Shown here piece by piece: positions 1 through 7,383 of a stretch of 47,283 nt of DNA. Made by a program: the position numbers and the translations under genes. The stretch comes from Polytrichum commune (lineage: Eukaryota > Streptophyta > Polytrichopsida > Polytrichales > Polytrichaceae), in the NCBI GenBank assembly GCA_950295325.1, contig CATNTY010000004.1, forward strand, positions 1 through 47,283. Direction: 5' to 3'. A model generated the notes under the pieces. That model had not been told where the DNA came from. It searched no databases and saw only the letters and a list, made by a program, of their open reading frames with translations. Each line of letters starts with the position of its first letter. Positions within the stretch are counted from its first letter, which is position 1.

Positions 1-435
1 GCCGCCCACCAGGCGCCCAAGGCACCGCGCACCAAGAAGATCATCGCGATCGACCCGGCCAAGGATGGCGCATTCGCGACCGCCGAGGTGCCCGCAACGC
101 CGAAGGCCCCGCGCGCACCCAAAGCGCCCAAGGCCGCAACCGAGCCCCGCGTCACCAAGGGCGAGCAGGTCCTCGCGATGATGCGCAGTCCCGAAGGCGC
201 GACGACCGCCGAGCTGATCGCGCTGACCGGCTGGCTGCCCCACACCATGCGCGCGGCGATCACCGGTCTACGCAAGAAGGGCAACCCGATCATGACCGCC
301 AAGAGCGCGAAGGGTGAAACGCTGTACCTGCTGCGCGCCACGATCGCCGAAGCGGCCGAGCCGACGGGCGAGGGACCGGGTGCGCTCGAGCTCACCATCG
401 AACCCGAGGCCGAAGGCATGCCCGGCACCGAGTAA
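1..435 (+). CDS. DUF3489-family protein, 5' end outside window
   Basis: The frame is open from base 1, so the start is not inside the left edge; a GTG at 88 is a possible internal start. The first ~45 codons encode an Ala/Pro/Lys-rich linker. The last ~85 residues look like DUF3489, a small winged-helix-like domain found in alphaproteobacteria and their phages: GEQVLAMMRSPEGATTAELI, then a conserved TGW, then LRKKG. A DNA-binding role is an inference from the fold type. If the window is circular, the gene would begin at an ATG at 47254 (see findings). It stands first in the plus-strand accessory block and is followed by a hairpin. Confidence 0.75.
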   Translation, partial: AAHQAPKAPRTKKIIAIDPAKDGAFATAEVPATPKAPRAPKAPKAATEPRVTKGEQVLAMMRSPEGATTAELIALTGWLPHTMRAAITGLRKKGNPIMTAKSAKGETLYLLRATIAEAAEPTGEGPGALELTIEPEAEGMPGTE

Positions 436-447
436 TTCCGAACCCCA

Positions 448-474
448 GCTGCGCCTGCACCACCCCGGCGCAGC
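448..474 (+). terminator. Hairpin after DUF3489 gene
   Basis: An 8-bp perfect stem, GCTGCGCC (448-455) with GGCGCAGC (467-474), has an 11-base loop and lies just after the stop codon. It is followed by ctctcatt rather than a run of T, so it is a weak terminator or an mRNA-stabilising hairpin. Confidence 0.35.
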
Positions 475-492
475 CTCTCATTGGAGAATTTT

Positions 493-1263
493 ATGACGCA
501 GAGACTGATCGCCTATTTCGGCGGAGAAGCCCAGAAAGCCGCCATCATCGCCGAATTGCAGGACCATGCCGACCACGATCGCCTGATCAAGGGCCGCTAT
601 TGGGAAAAGGGCAAGGGCTGCGCCGTCGGCTGCACCATCCAATCGGGCAACCACGCCGAATACGAACCCCGCTTTGGCATCCCCCAGACCTTGGCCCGGC
701 TTGAAGATACCATTTTCGAAAACCTGCCCAACGAACACGCCATGAAATGGCCGGTGCGCTTCATGTCGGCGATCCCGGTCGGCGCTGATCTCGGCCTGGT
801 GCAATGGCAGTTCCTGTCCTTCGTCGTCGCCGAAGCCCTCAACCGACCCGAAGCCGAAAGCGTCCGCGAAGCCTGCCAACCATCGCTGAATATCGTCAAA
901 GCACTCGCCCGAGGCGAGAGCGTTACCGTTGAGGCGGCGGAGTCGGCGGCGCGGTCGGCGGCGGCGGCGCGGGCGGCGGTGTGGTCGTTGGCGGCGGCGC
1001 AGTCGGCGGATTCGGCGGAGTCGGCGGCGCAGTCGGCGGCGGCGGCGGAGGTAGCGGCGGAGTCGGCGGAGTCGGCGGCGCGGTCGGCGGCGGCGGCGCG
1101 GGCGGCGGTGTGGTCGTTGGCGGCGGCGCAGTCGGCGGATTCGGCGGATTCGGCGGCGCGGTCGGCGGAGTCGGCGGAGTCGGCGTGGATCCGCTACGCC
1201 GATCACCTCATCACCCTCATGGGTGCGGCCCCGGTTCCGGCCCATTCCAAAGAGCATCGCTGA
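493..1263 (+). CDS. Hypothetical protein with Ala/Ser repeat tail
   Basis: 256 aa. The ATG at 493 is chosen over an in-frame TTG at 481 because GGAG lies 6 bases upstream of it. Residues 1-135 form a globular domain with Cys residues (GKGCAVGCTIQ) and Trp/Phe-rich segments. I recall this type as an uncharacterised protein of phages and bacteria. Residues ~140-235 are an almost pure Ala/Ser/Glu repeat containing an in-frame duplication (see repeat at 939-1148), probably a long helix or coiled coil. The last ~20 residues are again ordinary sequence. I cannot assign a function. The antisense Arg-rich and shifted Gly-rich frames are artefacts of the GGC-rich repeat. Confidence 0.8.
   Translation: MTQRLIAYFGGEAQKAAIIAELQDHADHDRLIKGRYWEKGKGCAVGCTIQSGNHAEYEPRFGIPQTLARLEDTIFENLPNEHAMKWPVRFMSAIPVGADLGLVQWQFLSFVVAEALNRPEAESVREACQPSLNIVKALARGESVTVEAAESAARSAAAARAAVWSLAAAQSADSAESAAQSAAAAEVAAESAESAARSAAAARAAVWSLAAAQSADSADSAARSAESAESAWIRYADHLITLMGAAPVPAHSKEHR
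939..1148 (+). repeat. 81-bp direct repeat, spacing 129 bp
   Basis: Bases 939-1019 recur without visible change at 1068-1148, an offset of 129 bp or exactly 43 codons, so the reading frame is kept. The encoded unit contains RAAVWSLAAAQSADSA in both copies. The region between and around the copies is built of shorter GCGGCGGAGTC-like units, which suggests growth by slippage or unequal recombination. Confidence 0.85.
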
Positions 1264-1323
1264 GGTGTCGGGCAATGTCTCGCCCGCGCTGGGCTGCATG
1301 GGCCAAGGAATGGGGTGCCGATC

Positions 1324-1827
1324 ATGGATGAATTGACTGTGCTGCCGTGCGACACCGCAATGGCTAACGATTATTTTTCGTCAGCATTCCGCTGCACTGC
1401 GACGTTGGCAGAGCGCTTCGCCCGCCACCGCATCGCCAACGCACCCGCACCTGCCAGCGCTGATCTGAGGGAGGCAGTGATCTCCGCGTGGGAGCGTATG
1501 CCACATTGGGATAAACCGCTTTTAGAGGAACTTGATCTAACTCCGCAGGGTGTTGCCGATCTAGCCGATGCAGCCCTCTCCGCAATCTCCCTCGCCCAAT
1601 CCGAACAACTGGCGGAGCGGGATGCGGAGATTGCTCGGCTGCGGGAGGCGTTGGAGCCGTTCGCGGAAGTAGTGGCATGGGCCGAACGCAATGGTCACGA
1701 TCTGAGTGCAGATTTCGATATGCTCCTTAGGGGGCCTTGCGATCAAATAGCTGGGCATCTTCATGCCCAGTCGGCAGACTTTATCAAGGCCCGCGACGCC
1801 CTCAAGGCCACCCCCAATGACCAGTAA
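1324..1827 (+). CDS. Hypothetical phage protein with coiled-coil segment
   Basis: 167 aa from the ATG at 1324; an in-frame GTG at 1315 has a better placed AAGGA and is an equally possible start. The N-terminal part contains DLREAVISAWERMP. The middle holds the heptad-like LAERDAEIARLREALEPFAE, a segment common in short accessory proteins of tailed phages. No catalytic motif is seen. Codon use is less GC-biased in places than in the structural genes. The 3' end overlaps the start of the next gene by 11 bases, so the two are probably translated together. Function unknown. Confidence 0.65.
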   Translation: MDELTVLPCDTAMANDYFSSAFRCTATLAERFARHRIANAPAPASADLREAVISAWERMPHWDKPLLEELDLTPQGVADLADAALSAISLAQSEQLAERDAEIARLREALEPFAEVVAWAERNGHDLSADFDMLLRGPCDQIAGHLHAQSADFIKARDALKATPNDQ

Positions 1828-2107
1828 ACCCATGACCGACCTCGCTGAGATCGAAGCGCTGGCTGCTCGCCTGCAAAAGATGGCTCTAGGGCCGCATTCT
1901 ACACTGATCGAGGCGGCGGGGCTCGCGCAAGCCGCCACCGCCCTTCGCGCGATGCTCGCCCAGATAGCCGCCAAGGACGCCGAGATAGCGGCGCTGCGGG
2001 AGGTTTTGGAGAAGATCGAATCGCTCGGTAGCGATGGCGAGCATTCTGGTGATCGCCACGCACGTTGCCGGGGTATGGCCCGCGCCGCCCTTCAGGTGCA
2101 ACCATGA
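1817..2107 (+). CDS. Hypothetical small coiled-coil protein
   Basis: 96 aa from the ATG at 1817, inside the end of the previous gene; the ATG at 1832 is an alternative. Residues ~20-80 are mainly helical, with AKDAEIAALREVLEKIE resembling the coiled-coil segment of the preceding gene, so the two may be related or form a pair. The C-terminus contains GDRHARCRGMARAAL. It ends in an ATGA overlap with the next gene. Function unknown. Confidence 0.6.
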   Translation: MTSKPMTDLAEIEALAARLQKMALGPHSTLIEAAGLAQAATALRAMLAQIAAKDAEIAALREVLEKIESLGSDGEHSGDRHARCRGMARAALQVQP

Positions 2108-2355
2108 GCCTGTACACCGTCCAAGCCCGCTTCACATGGGGTGAGCAGACCTTCTCGTTCCCCTTCGAGCATGAGGCCAACGCCTTCAGGGATGCGGTCC
2201 TGCTCTGCCGGGAATGCATCCTTACCAAACCTATCACGAAATTCACCACGGTGGATGGAAAGGAGCAGCACCATGAACAACGGCGGCTGATCCCAAAACC
2301 GCGCTGGCAGGCCGCGACGAACACGTCTGCCACTGTTCATTGGGTGCAACCATGA
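2104..2355 (+). CDS. Hypothetical protein
   Basis: 83 aa. The ATG at 2104 overlaps the previous stop (ATGA), which fixes the start. The protein begins MSLYTVQARFTWGEQTFSF, a likely beta-hairpin, followed by an acidic helix with FRDAVLLCRECI and a basic tail. It is translationally coupled on both sides. I do not recognise the family. Confidence 0.65.
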   Translation: MSLYTVQARFTWGEQTFSFPFEHEANAFRDAVLLCRECILTKPITKFTTVDGKEQHHEQRRLIPKPRWQAATNTSATVHWVQP

Positions 2356-2600
2356 GCGCCATGACGCCGGAGCAGGTGGCGGCGGGGCTGACTAAGGCGC
2401 AGCGGGCGGCGGTCCTGAAACTTCCGACCCATGGAGGTTATCTTTGGCGCGGAGACATAATCATCCGCAAACCGACTGCTAACGTGCTTTCAGGTCTCGG
2501 AGTTTTTTGCGGGGGCGTCGATTATTGGCGCGAATTTACTTCATTCGGCCTCGCCGTCCGCGAAATCCTCAAATCGCAGGAGGCAAGCAATGGCCAGTAA
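2352..2600 (+). CDS. Hypothetical small protein
   Basis: 82 aa from an ATG that overlaps the previous stop (ATGA at 2352). It contains LTKAQRAAVLKL near the N-terminus and TSFGLAVREIL near the C-terminus. That arrangement resembles short winged-helix-like phage proteins in which a recognition helix follows a loop, but this is only a pattern impression. The 3' end overlaps the J-domain gene by 11 bases. Confidence 0.6.
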   Translation: MSAMTPEQVAAGLTKAQRAAVLKLPTHGGYLWRGDIIIRKPTANVLSGLGVFCGGVDYWREFTSFGLAVREILKSQEASNGQ

Positions 2601-3309
2601 CTCCACGACCCTCTACGAGATCCTCGGCATTTCGCCGATCGCCTCGACCTTCACGATCCGCGCCGCGTACCGCCGGCTCGCGAAAGAGCACCACCCCGAC
2701 AAGGGCGGCGACCCCGACCGCTTCGCCCAGATCAACAACGCCCACGCAATCCTGAGCGACGAGGCCAAGCGCGCTGCCTACGATCGCACTGGCCAAGCGC
2801 CGACCAGCGCCGCCGCGCCGCCCTCCCAGGCGACGCTCGACCAGGTCCGCATGATGCAGATGATCAGCCAGAAGTTCACCGAAGCGATGCAGGCCCAGAA
2901 GGAGCCCGAATTCGAAAGCGTGATCGCCGATACGATCAGGGCGCTCCGCGCCGCCCGCGACCTGATCGACCAGCATGTCGACACCATCAACATAGGCATG
3001 CGCAACGACCTTGCCGCGCTCCGCCGCTTGCAGGCGAAGAACCCCACCAACGACTTCCTCGGCACGATGCTGCGCGATCGCCGCGCCAAGGGCCAAGCGT
3101 TCATCCGCGAGAACCTGCGCAACGCCGCGCTGATGAGCCAAGCCGCGAAATGGGTCGGGCGCGATTATGGCTGGAAGATTGAGGAGCGTCCGCTGCCCGA
3201 GCCGCTGCGCCAAGAGGTGTTCACGGGAATCGACCTCGGCCGAGGCTGGCAGACCCCGTATTTTCCCACCAGTCGAAAGTCGCAGCCCATATTCTCGTTT
3301 CAGCCCTAG
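2590..3309 (+). CDS. J-domain (DnaJ-like) co-chaperone protein
   Basis: 239 aa. Residues 6-68 form a complete J domain: LYEILGI, helix II RAAYRRLAKEHHPDKGGDP with the HPD triad at 35-37, and helix III ending RAAYDRTG. J domains stimulate the ATPase of DnaK/Hsp70. No Gly/Phe region, zinc centre or DnaJ C-terminal domain follows. Instead there is a ~170-residue helical region of unknown family, presumably the client- or partner-binding part. The start overlaps the previous gene by 11 bases and is preceded by AGGAGGCA. In a phage this would recruit host DnaK to a viral process such as replication initiation or assembly; that role is inference. Confidence 0.85.
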   Translation: MASNSTTLYEILGISPIASTFTIRAAYRRLAKEHHPDKGGDPDRFAQINNAHAILSDEAKRAAYDRTGQAPTSAAAPPSQATLDQVRMMQMISQKFTEAMQAQKEPEFESVIADTIRALRAARDLIDQHVDTINIGMRNDLAALRRLQAKNPTNDFLGTMLRDRRAKGQAFIRENLRNAALMSQAAKWVGRDYGWKIEERPLPEPLRQEVFTGIDLGRGWQTPYFPTSRKSQPIFSFQP

Positions 3310-3464
3310 AGAGCCCCGCCAGGCGCCAACCGCACCATAGGTGGCACCCGAGGCCGACTTCGCGCCCTAGACCGCCTTCCTGCCCACCTACGCCCCGAAA
3401 TATCCATGGCACCCAACCCCGCCCCGATATATACGGGCGCTGGTGGTCTTCGGAGGGGAATTTG

Positions 3465-4130
3465 GTGGCCAAGAACGTCAAGCGCGAGCCTAACCGATTA
3501 GAGCGCGCGGAAACCGCGCTCAAACATGCCACCAAGACCTACGTCGAAAGCCCCACATATCCGCACAAAGTCGCCCTAGATCGAGCGACGGTCGAGGTGA
3601 ATCTGGCCCGCTTCGATGACCGCTTTGGTCACCGCCGCGCCACCGCCGAGACCCTGGCGAAGTTCGAGGCCATCCCGCCCCGCCGGCGCAACGGCTCCCT
3701 CGCCCGCATGGCGCTGCTCGGCAAGATCACTGCGGACGAACTGCAGGCCGGCGAGCAAATCGCCCGGGCGGCCGAGATACTTACCCGCGGCATCGGCTGC
3801 GGCTCGCCGTCGTTCGAGCCCCGCATCGACAACGGCAGCCGCGCCGACCTGCTGATAGAATCGATGGGCATGGCCGTGCTGCAGGGGACCTACACTCGCT
3901 GGCGCGACAGCCTGCCGACTCCCAAGGCGATGATCCTCGACATGCTCGTCAACGATCGACCCTACGTTGCGGTCGCCCGCGCCCACGGCATCAACTACCG
4001 CGCCGCTCGCAAGATGATGATCACCGCGCTGCGCCGCTGGAACGCCATCGCCGAGGACGTGCGCGAGAAGATCACCTCGGAAGATATCGAGGTGATCCGC
4101 GCTGGCGAGCTGTTCCGCCGCGCGGGCTGA
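3465..4130 (+). CDS. Helix-turn-helix protein, possible regulator
   Basis: 221 aa from the GTG at 3465 (GGAGG at 3452-3456, 8-base spacing); the TTG at 3462 is the alternative. Residues 1-60 are basic and helical. Residues ~165-200 read MLVNDRPYVAVARAHGINY then RAARKMMITALRRW, a good helix-turn-helix of the sigma-region-4/RinA kind in which a short turn precedes a basic recognition helix. A phage transcription-control role is plausible but unproved. It is separated by 155 bases from the J-domain gene and followed closely by a Cys-rich mini-protein. Confidence 0.6.
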   Translation: MAKNVKREPNRLERAETALKHATKTYVESPTYPHKVALDRATVEVNLARFDDRFGHRRATAETLAKFEAIPPRRRNGSLARMALLGKITADELQAGEQIARAAEILTRGIGCGSPSFEPRIDNGSRADLLIESMGMAVLQGTYTRWRDSLPTPKAMILDMLVNDRPYVAVARAHGINYRAARKMMITALRRWNAIAEDVREKITSEDIEVIRAGELFRRAG

Positions 4131-4143
4131 GGAGCGAGGGCAT

Positions 4144-4329
4144 ATGCGCACCGAAATCCTGAATCGACCCTGCCGGCCCGGTTGGTCGCAATGCCGCTAT
4201 ATCGACGATGCCGGCGAGCAGTGCCCCAATGAGGCACGCCGATCGATGTACACATGCCACCGGCACCGGCGGGCCAAAGGAACATCGGGGCTCGGTGCGC
4301 GTATCAGCGCCAAGGAGAAGACCCCATGA
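4144..4329 (+). CDS. Cys/His-rich mini-protein
   Basis: 61 aa, with a purine-rich GGAGCGAGGG upstream of the ATG. It carries CRPGWSQCRYI, then EQCPNEAR, then YTCHRHRR, so four Cys plus two His could bind one zinc ion. This is a common architecture for very small phage proteins that bind nucleic acid or host proteins. The stop overlaps the next start (ATGA). Confidence 0.65.
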   Translation: MRTEILNRPCRPGWSQCRYIDDAGEQCPNEARRSMYTCHRHRRAKGTSGLGARISAKEKTP

Positions 4330-4505
4330 TCCCGCTGCTGATCGCAATCCTGTTCATCGCCGTCGTCGGCTGGGCCGCCTTCTGGATCATCGCCCAGATC
4401 GGCGCACCGCCGCCCGTGGCGCTGATCCTGCGCGTGCTGGTGGGGATCATCCTGCTGGTGGCACTGCTCGACCGCGCGGGCCTCGGTGGCAGCCTGAGGC
4501 TATAA
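4326..4505 (+). CDS. Small membrane protein, two predicted helices
   Basis: 59 aa, ATG in an ATGA overlap with the preceding stop. Residues 2-24 (PLLIAILFIAVVGWAAFWII) and 31-50 (VALILRVLVGIILLVALL) are hydrophobic, joined by a short Gly/Pro turn, which predicts a helical hairpin in the inner membrane. It could be a holin-like or superinfection-exclusion protein; position outside the lysis cassette favours the latter, but that is a guess. It is the last gene of the left plus-strand block. Confidence 0.65.
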   Translation: MIPLLIAILFIAVVGWAAFWIIAQIGAPPPVALILRVLVGIILLVALLDRAGLGGSLRL

Positions 4506-4536
4506 AAAAGGGGAATTATATACATGACTCCCTTTT
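4506..4536. terminator. Bidirectional terminator between convergent genes
   Basis: AAAAGGGG (4506-4513) pairs with TCCCTTTT (4529-4536) around a 15-base loop, giving an A-tract and a T-tract that serve both strands. It lies exactly between the end of the left plus-strand block (4505) and the end of the minus-strand methyltransferase (4541). Confidence 0.6.
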
Positions 4537-4540
4537 CATC

Positions 4541-5281
4541 TCATGCCGCCACCAGCGCCAGCTTGGAAGCGAGGCGCTCCCTCGCTTTGTCGGCCATAAT
4601 GGGATCAATCTCGAAGCCTACATATCCGCGCCCGGCGTTGCGGGCAGCTTCGCCTGCAGCGCCAGAGCCCGCGAACATGTCGCATACGACTCCGCTCGGC
4701 GGGCAGGATGTTCGGATCAGAATTTCCAGCAAATCGACGGGCTTTTCGGTCGGATGGATTGCCCGACCGTGACAGGAGCGTGCGTAGATAACCGAGCGCA
4801 TGATACGCGGACCACCGTCCTCGCTGGCATAAGCGGCGGCGTCGATATGCCCCATGTGGGCAGACCTTCCTTTCTTCCCCTTCACGCTCCGCTGCACCGC
4901 GTCAGGCGTCGTTTGAACATCGTTCCACACACCGGCCCATACGGCGTCGGCGCGGTAGAATTGAACCGCCAGTTCATGCACCCGCTTGAAGCGATCAGCA
5001 TGGAAACCGGAACCGTTGTGCTTCTCCCATACGATCTCTTGGGCGTAGCGAAGGCCAGCCTCCTCAAAGGCCCGCGCCTCCGCCATGAAGTAGCGCAACG
5101 ATCCAAAAACCCAGAGCGACGCCGTGGGCGGCAAAGCCGCCGCAGCCGTCGCCTGCCAGCCCTGAACGCGCTTATCCCAGGACAGCGAGGTGTCGCCGTA
5201 GGGCGGGTCGGCGAGAAGCATTCCAAAAGGGCCGCGTTCTGGAAGCGCCAGACGACAGTCGCCGGTGATGATCTCAACCAT
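4541..5281 (-). CDS. DNA methyltransferase, beta-type (N6-adenine or N4-cytosine)
   Basis: 246 aa. The catalytic motif IV is ADPPYGD (residues 24-30) and comes before the AdoMet-binding motif I DMFAGSGAAGEA (201-212), with HPTEKP (176-181) between them; this order defines the beta group of amino-methyltransferases. The final helix, DPIMADKARERL, is also typical. It methylates DNA using S-adenosylmethionine, probably as a solitary protective or regulatory enzyme, since no restriction partner is seen. It is the last gene of the minus-strand cassette and its start overlaps a 36-codon ORF by 8 bases. Target base and site cannot be read from the sequence. Confidence 0.9.
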   Translation of the reverse strand: MVEIITGDCRLALPERGPFGMLLADPPYGDTSLSWDKRVQGWQATAAAALPPTASLWVFGSLRYFMAEARAFEEAGLRYAQEIVWEKHNGSGFHADRFKRVHELAVQFYRADAVWAGVWNDVQTTPDAVQRSVKGKKGRSAHMGHIDAAAYASEDGGPRIMRSVIYARSCHGRAIHPTEKPVDLLEILIRTSCPPSGVVCDMFAGSGAAGEAARNAGRGYVGFEIDPIMADKARERLASKLALVAA

Positions 5282-5384
5282 CGGCCTTTACCTTCCGCGC
5301 TACTCGCTTGGCGCGCTTCTTCCGATCCTTCGCTGCGTACTGCTCGACGGGGTCGATCAGGTAGCCTCTGATAATGGCTTGCAT
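5274..5384 (-). CDS. 36-residue basic peptide
   Basis: Short ORF from ATG (5384) with AAGGAG 10 bases upstream; its stop lies inside codon 2 of the methyltransferase. Start MQAIIRGYLIDP, then a very basic tail, KDRKKRAKRVARKVK. It overlaps the 3' end of the upstream gene by 28 bases. The ribosome binding site and coupling support translation; it may also act as a translational lead-in for the methyltransferase. Function unknown. Confidence 0.5.
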   Translation of the reverse strand: MQAIIRGYLIDPVEQYAAKDRKKRAKRVARKVKADG

Positions 5385-5611
5385 GGCCCACTCTCCTTGG
5401 TGGTGGATCGTTCGAACGCCGGGCAGGCGCTGTTGTAGTGGCAGATCATGTCCTCAGGCAGGCGCGCCATCAGGATCACGAACGGCTCGACCAACGGGCG
5501 GGGCACCTCGCGCGCGCACCAGCCCGTCACCCTCGCCTGGTTGAACGCATCCCAATGCCGGCAGAGGTCGCACCGCTCGGTATAGGTGCCATGCGTCTTG
5601 CCGGGGATCAC
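5357..5611 (-). CDS. Cys-containing hypothetical protein
   Basis: 84 aa from a GTG that overlaps the stop of the upstream gene (GTGA). Cys residues occur as ERCDLC, GWCARE, SACPAFE and GPCKP, a spacing that could form a zinc or disulphide centre. The longer open frame upstream lies antisense to nothing but inside the 5608-6171 gene and is not used. Function unknown. Confidence 0.65.
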   Translation of the reverse strand: MIPGKTHGTYTERCDLCRHWDAFNQARVTGWCAREVPRPLVEPFVILMARLPEDMICHYNSACPAFERSTTKESGPCKPLSEAT

Positions 5612-6171
5612 AGCCCGGTCAGCCAGTAGATGGCATGGAGCGCGCCGAGGATCGCTAAGGCGTAGATGATCCCTATCGTGATGTTGTATCCGAGGTAAGG
5701 GTTGGGCTCGCGGCGGATGCGCGCGTGCATATCCAGCCGACCGGGCTCGGGGATCTCGGCGGGGATCGGCGGCGTGAAGGGAACGAATGTGGGAGGGCTG
5801 CTGTATTGCGCCACGCGGTCGTAACCGATGATTTCCCATCTTTCCTGAGTGGGAAGATGAATCCACGTATAAGCTCCGGCCGTATTATCGAGGCCCTTAA
5901 TGTCACCATTTCGGAACATGACCCTGCCATACAAAGCAAGGTCTTGTGGGGGTGCATCTCCGCCAGTCCAAGGCGTCATGCGCGCGTCGAGCACCTCGTA
6001 TGACCAATGGCCGGACGGAAGCTGGATGTCGGTCACCCCGTCGCGGCGAATGAGTGAGTTGATGTTGCCCACCTCTCCGGAATTATCGCCCTTCCAGACA
6101 TTCACCCGACCGACCTCTTCCATCCAGTTCGGGATGCCCTCGCGAACATCAATCTTTCTGCCCCATTTCAT
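5608..6171 (-). CDS. C-terminally membrane-anchored hypothetical protein
   Basis: 187 aa from the ATG at 6171, which shares a base with the previous stop (TGATG). Residues 1-150 are a soluble, Trp-rich region with alternating strands. A proline-rich linker (FVPFTPPIPAEIPEPGR) leads to a C-terminal hydrophobic helix, ITIGIIYALAILGALHAIYW. The layout predicts a tail-anchored inner-membrane protein with its main domain in the cytoplasm. I do not recognise the domain. Confidence 0.7.
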   Translation of the reverse strand: MKWGRKIDVREGIPNWMEEVGRVNVWKGDNSGEVGNINSLIRRDGVTDIQLPSGHWSYEVLDARMTPWTGGDAPPQDLALYGRVMFRNGDIKGLDNTAGAYTWIHLPTQERWEIIGYDRVAQYSSPPTFVPFTPPIPAEIPEPGRLDMHARIRREPNPYLGYNITIGIIYALAILGALHAIYWLTGL

Positions 6172-6464
6172 CACGTCTTCGTCTCCCTGATTCCGACGGC
6201 CACCATGCCGGCGCTGAACCCCTGCTGGTAGGCCAGCGTCATCTTGTGGACGCTGTGGCCAAACGGCTGTCCCTCGAACCCGTCCCGATAGCCCGCGTCG
6301 CGCGCCACCTTTTTCGCCTCCAGCGAGGCCGCGTTGGCGATCCGCGATCGCCGTACCTGCTCGTCGCGGCGCTCTTGCGTGTCGTGAAAGGCCTTGCCCA
6401 TGCCTGCCGGTGCCGAGGCGAGCCGATCAGCCATGCACTGCGCCATGGTGCGCTTGCGGGCCAT
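6171..6464 (-). CDS. Hypothetical basic protein
   Basis: 97 aa, ATG at 6464 in a TGATG overlap with the upstream gene. It is rich in Arg and Lys; the last third contains YRDGFEGQPFGHS then AYQQGFSAGMVAV, a repeated aromatic-x-x-Gly-Phe pattern that slightly resembles ribosome-modulation-factor proteins. That resemblance is weak. Confidence 0.65.
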   Translation of the reverse strand: MARKRTMAQCMADRLASAPAGMGKAFHDTQERRDEQVRRSRIANAASLEAKKVARDAGYRDGFEGQPFGHSVHKMTLAYQQGFSAGMVAVGIRETKT

Positions 6465-7150
6465 CAGACGGGCACCTTGACGATGGACACGCGGGCCACC
6501 TCGACCGCCGGGTGGCAGGCTTTCGCCTGCTCCCACGCGGCATAGATCTCCCGGTCGGTGGTGTGGGCATTGAAAACGATATCGGCGCCAGTCAGCAGCC
6601 AGTTGACGATCGCCCCGCGCGCGCTGTCGTGGACCGTCCGGACGTCCACCACGCCGTTCTCGAAGACCGCCCAGCCGGCAGGAAGGCCGGCAATCTGCTC
6701 CTGCAATTCGGCGATTGCCTCAAGGGCGATCCAGGTCTGCAGCTGCGGGAGGTCTTGGTCGGCGAGCAGGTCCGCCATTTCGGCAAAATCGTTCCGCTTG
6801 TCCTGCTTCGCGATCGCGCGGAGCCTCGTCAGTATCGTGGCGCGCGCCGCCTCGTAGGCGCGGGTGCCTGGGTCGTATTTCTTCATCCTCTCCCCCTCCT
6901 CTTGATCTCGGTCGTGGCTTCGTCGAGAACCAGACGCGCGGCGCGACGCCGAGAGCGAGGACAGCGGCTCAAGTTTGCCCTGCATGCTGTCGGCCACCTC
7001 ATCGCTCAGCAGATTACCCAGCCTTCTCACAGCAGCCGCGAGCCCAGGCGTCGGGGGGAAGCGAACGTCGTCTTGGTAGTGCGCGTGCCCGGCCATGTGT
7101 TCGATCATCGCCTGATTGGCGCCGACCCATCCGCACTGAAGGCATTTCAT
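6464..7150 (-). CDS. Zinc-finger N-terminus joined to helical protein
   Basis: 228 aa. Residues 1-24 are a C2H2-like finger (CLQCGWVG, then HMAGHAHY). Residues 90-228 form a separate helical domain with TWIALEAIAELQEQIAGL. At 6886 an in-frame ATG is preceded by a strong AGGAGGGGGAGAGG, so a 140-residue protein may also be made, or the region may really be two genes. The frame is unbroken between them. The 5' start is coupled to the upstream gene by an ATGA overlap and has GAGG at 8 bases. Function unknown. Confidence 0.65.
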   Translation of the reverse strand: MKCLQCGWVGANQAMIEHMAGHAHYQDDVRFPPTPGLAAAVRRLGNLLSDEVADSMQGKLEPLSSLSASRRASGSRRSHDRDQEEGERMKKYDPGTRAYEAARATILTRLRAIAKQDKRNDFAEMADLLADQDLPQLQTWIALEAIAELQEQIAGLPAGWAVFENGVVDVRTVHDSARGAIVNWLLTGADIVFNAHTTDREIYAAWEQAKACHPAVEVARVSIVKVPV

Positions 7151-7383
7151 TTGTTGGTCCTCGACTCGTTGATGGAACAGCCGGCCGGGCTCTCGCCCGG
7201 GTCCAGCAGCATGATGAGGCAGCTGCCCATGTCGGGGTCGCCGCGGGTGCCGATCATGGGCTTCGCCTCGGCCTCGCTATGCCAGCCAGTCTCTTTGCGG
7301 AGCCGCTCGAGCGCGGTCAGGTAGAGCAGCTCCGGGTCACGGACCTCGACCTCGATTTCAATGGTGACCGTCACGATGGGCAT
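7147..7383 (-). CDS. Hypothetical protein, paralogue of 7550-7798
   Basis: 78 aa. It starts with a beta-strand run, MPIVTVTIEIEVEVRDPELL, and ends with a motif GDPDMGSCLIMLLDPGESP that recurs as RPDVGACLQMVLDPGISP in the gene at 7550-7798. The two are therefore diverged tandem copies separated by one other short gene. The start overlaps the upstream gene by 13 bases. Function unknown. Confidence 0.7.
   Translation of the reverse strand: MPIVTVTIEIEVEVRDPELLYLTALERLRKETGWHSEAEAKPMIGTRGDPDMGSCLIMLLDPGESPAGCSINESRTNK

Noticed and set aside
939-1148. The Ala/Ser repeat as a CRISPR-like or minisatellite array
   Set aside because: It is inside a coding frame, the copies are unequal units of a codon repeat, and there are no unique spacers.
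478-1299. 273-codon minus-strand ORF with very Arg-rich repeats
   Set aside because: It is the antisense of the Ala/Ser repeat of the plus-strand gene; GGC-rich repeats keep all frames open, and there is no ribosome site.
981-1331. Gly/Val-rich plus-strand ORF that looks like a silk or PE-PGRS repeat
   Set aside because: A shifted reading of the same repeat; its start lies inside the repeat and has no ribosome site.
4208-5371. 387-codon plus-strand ORF through the terminator and the methyltransferase
   Set aside because: It would run antisense through the clear DPPYG methyltransferase and across the convergent terminator.
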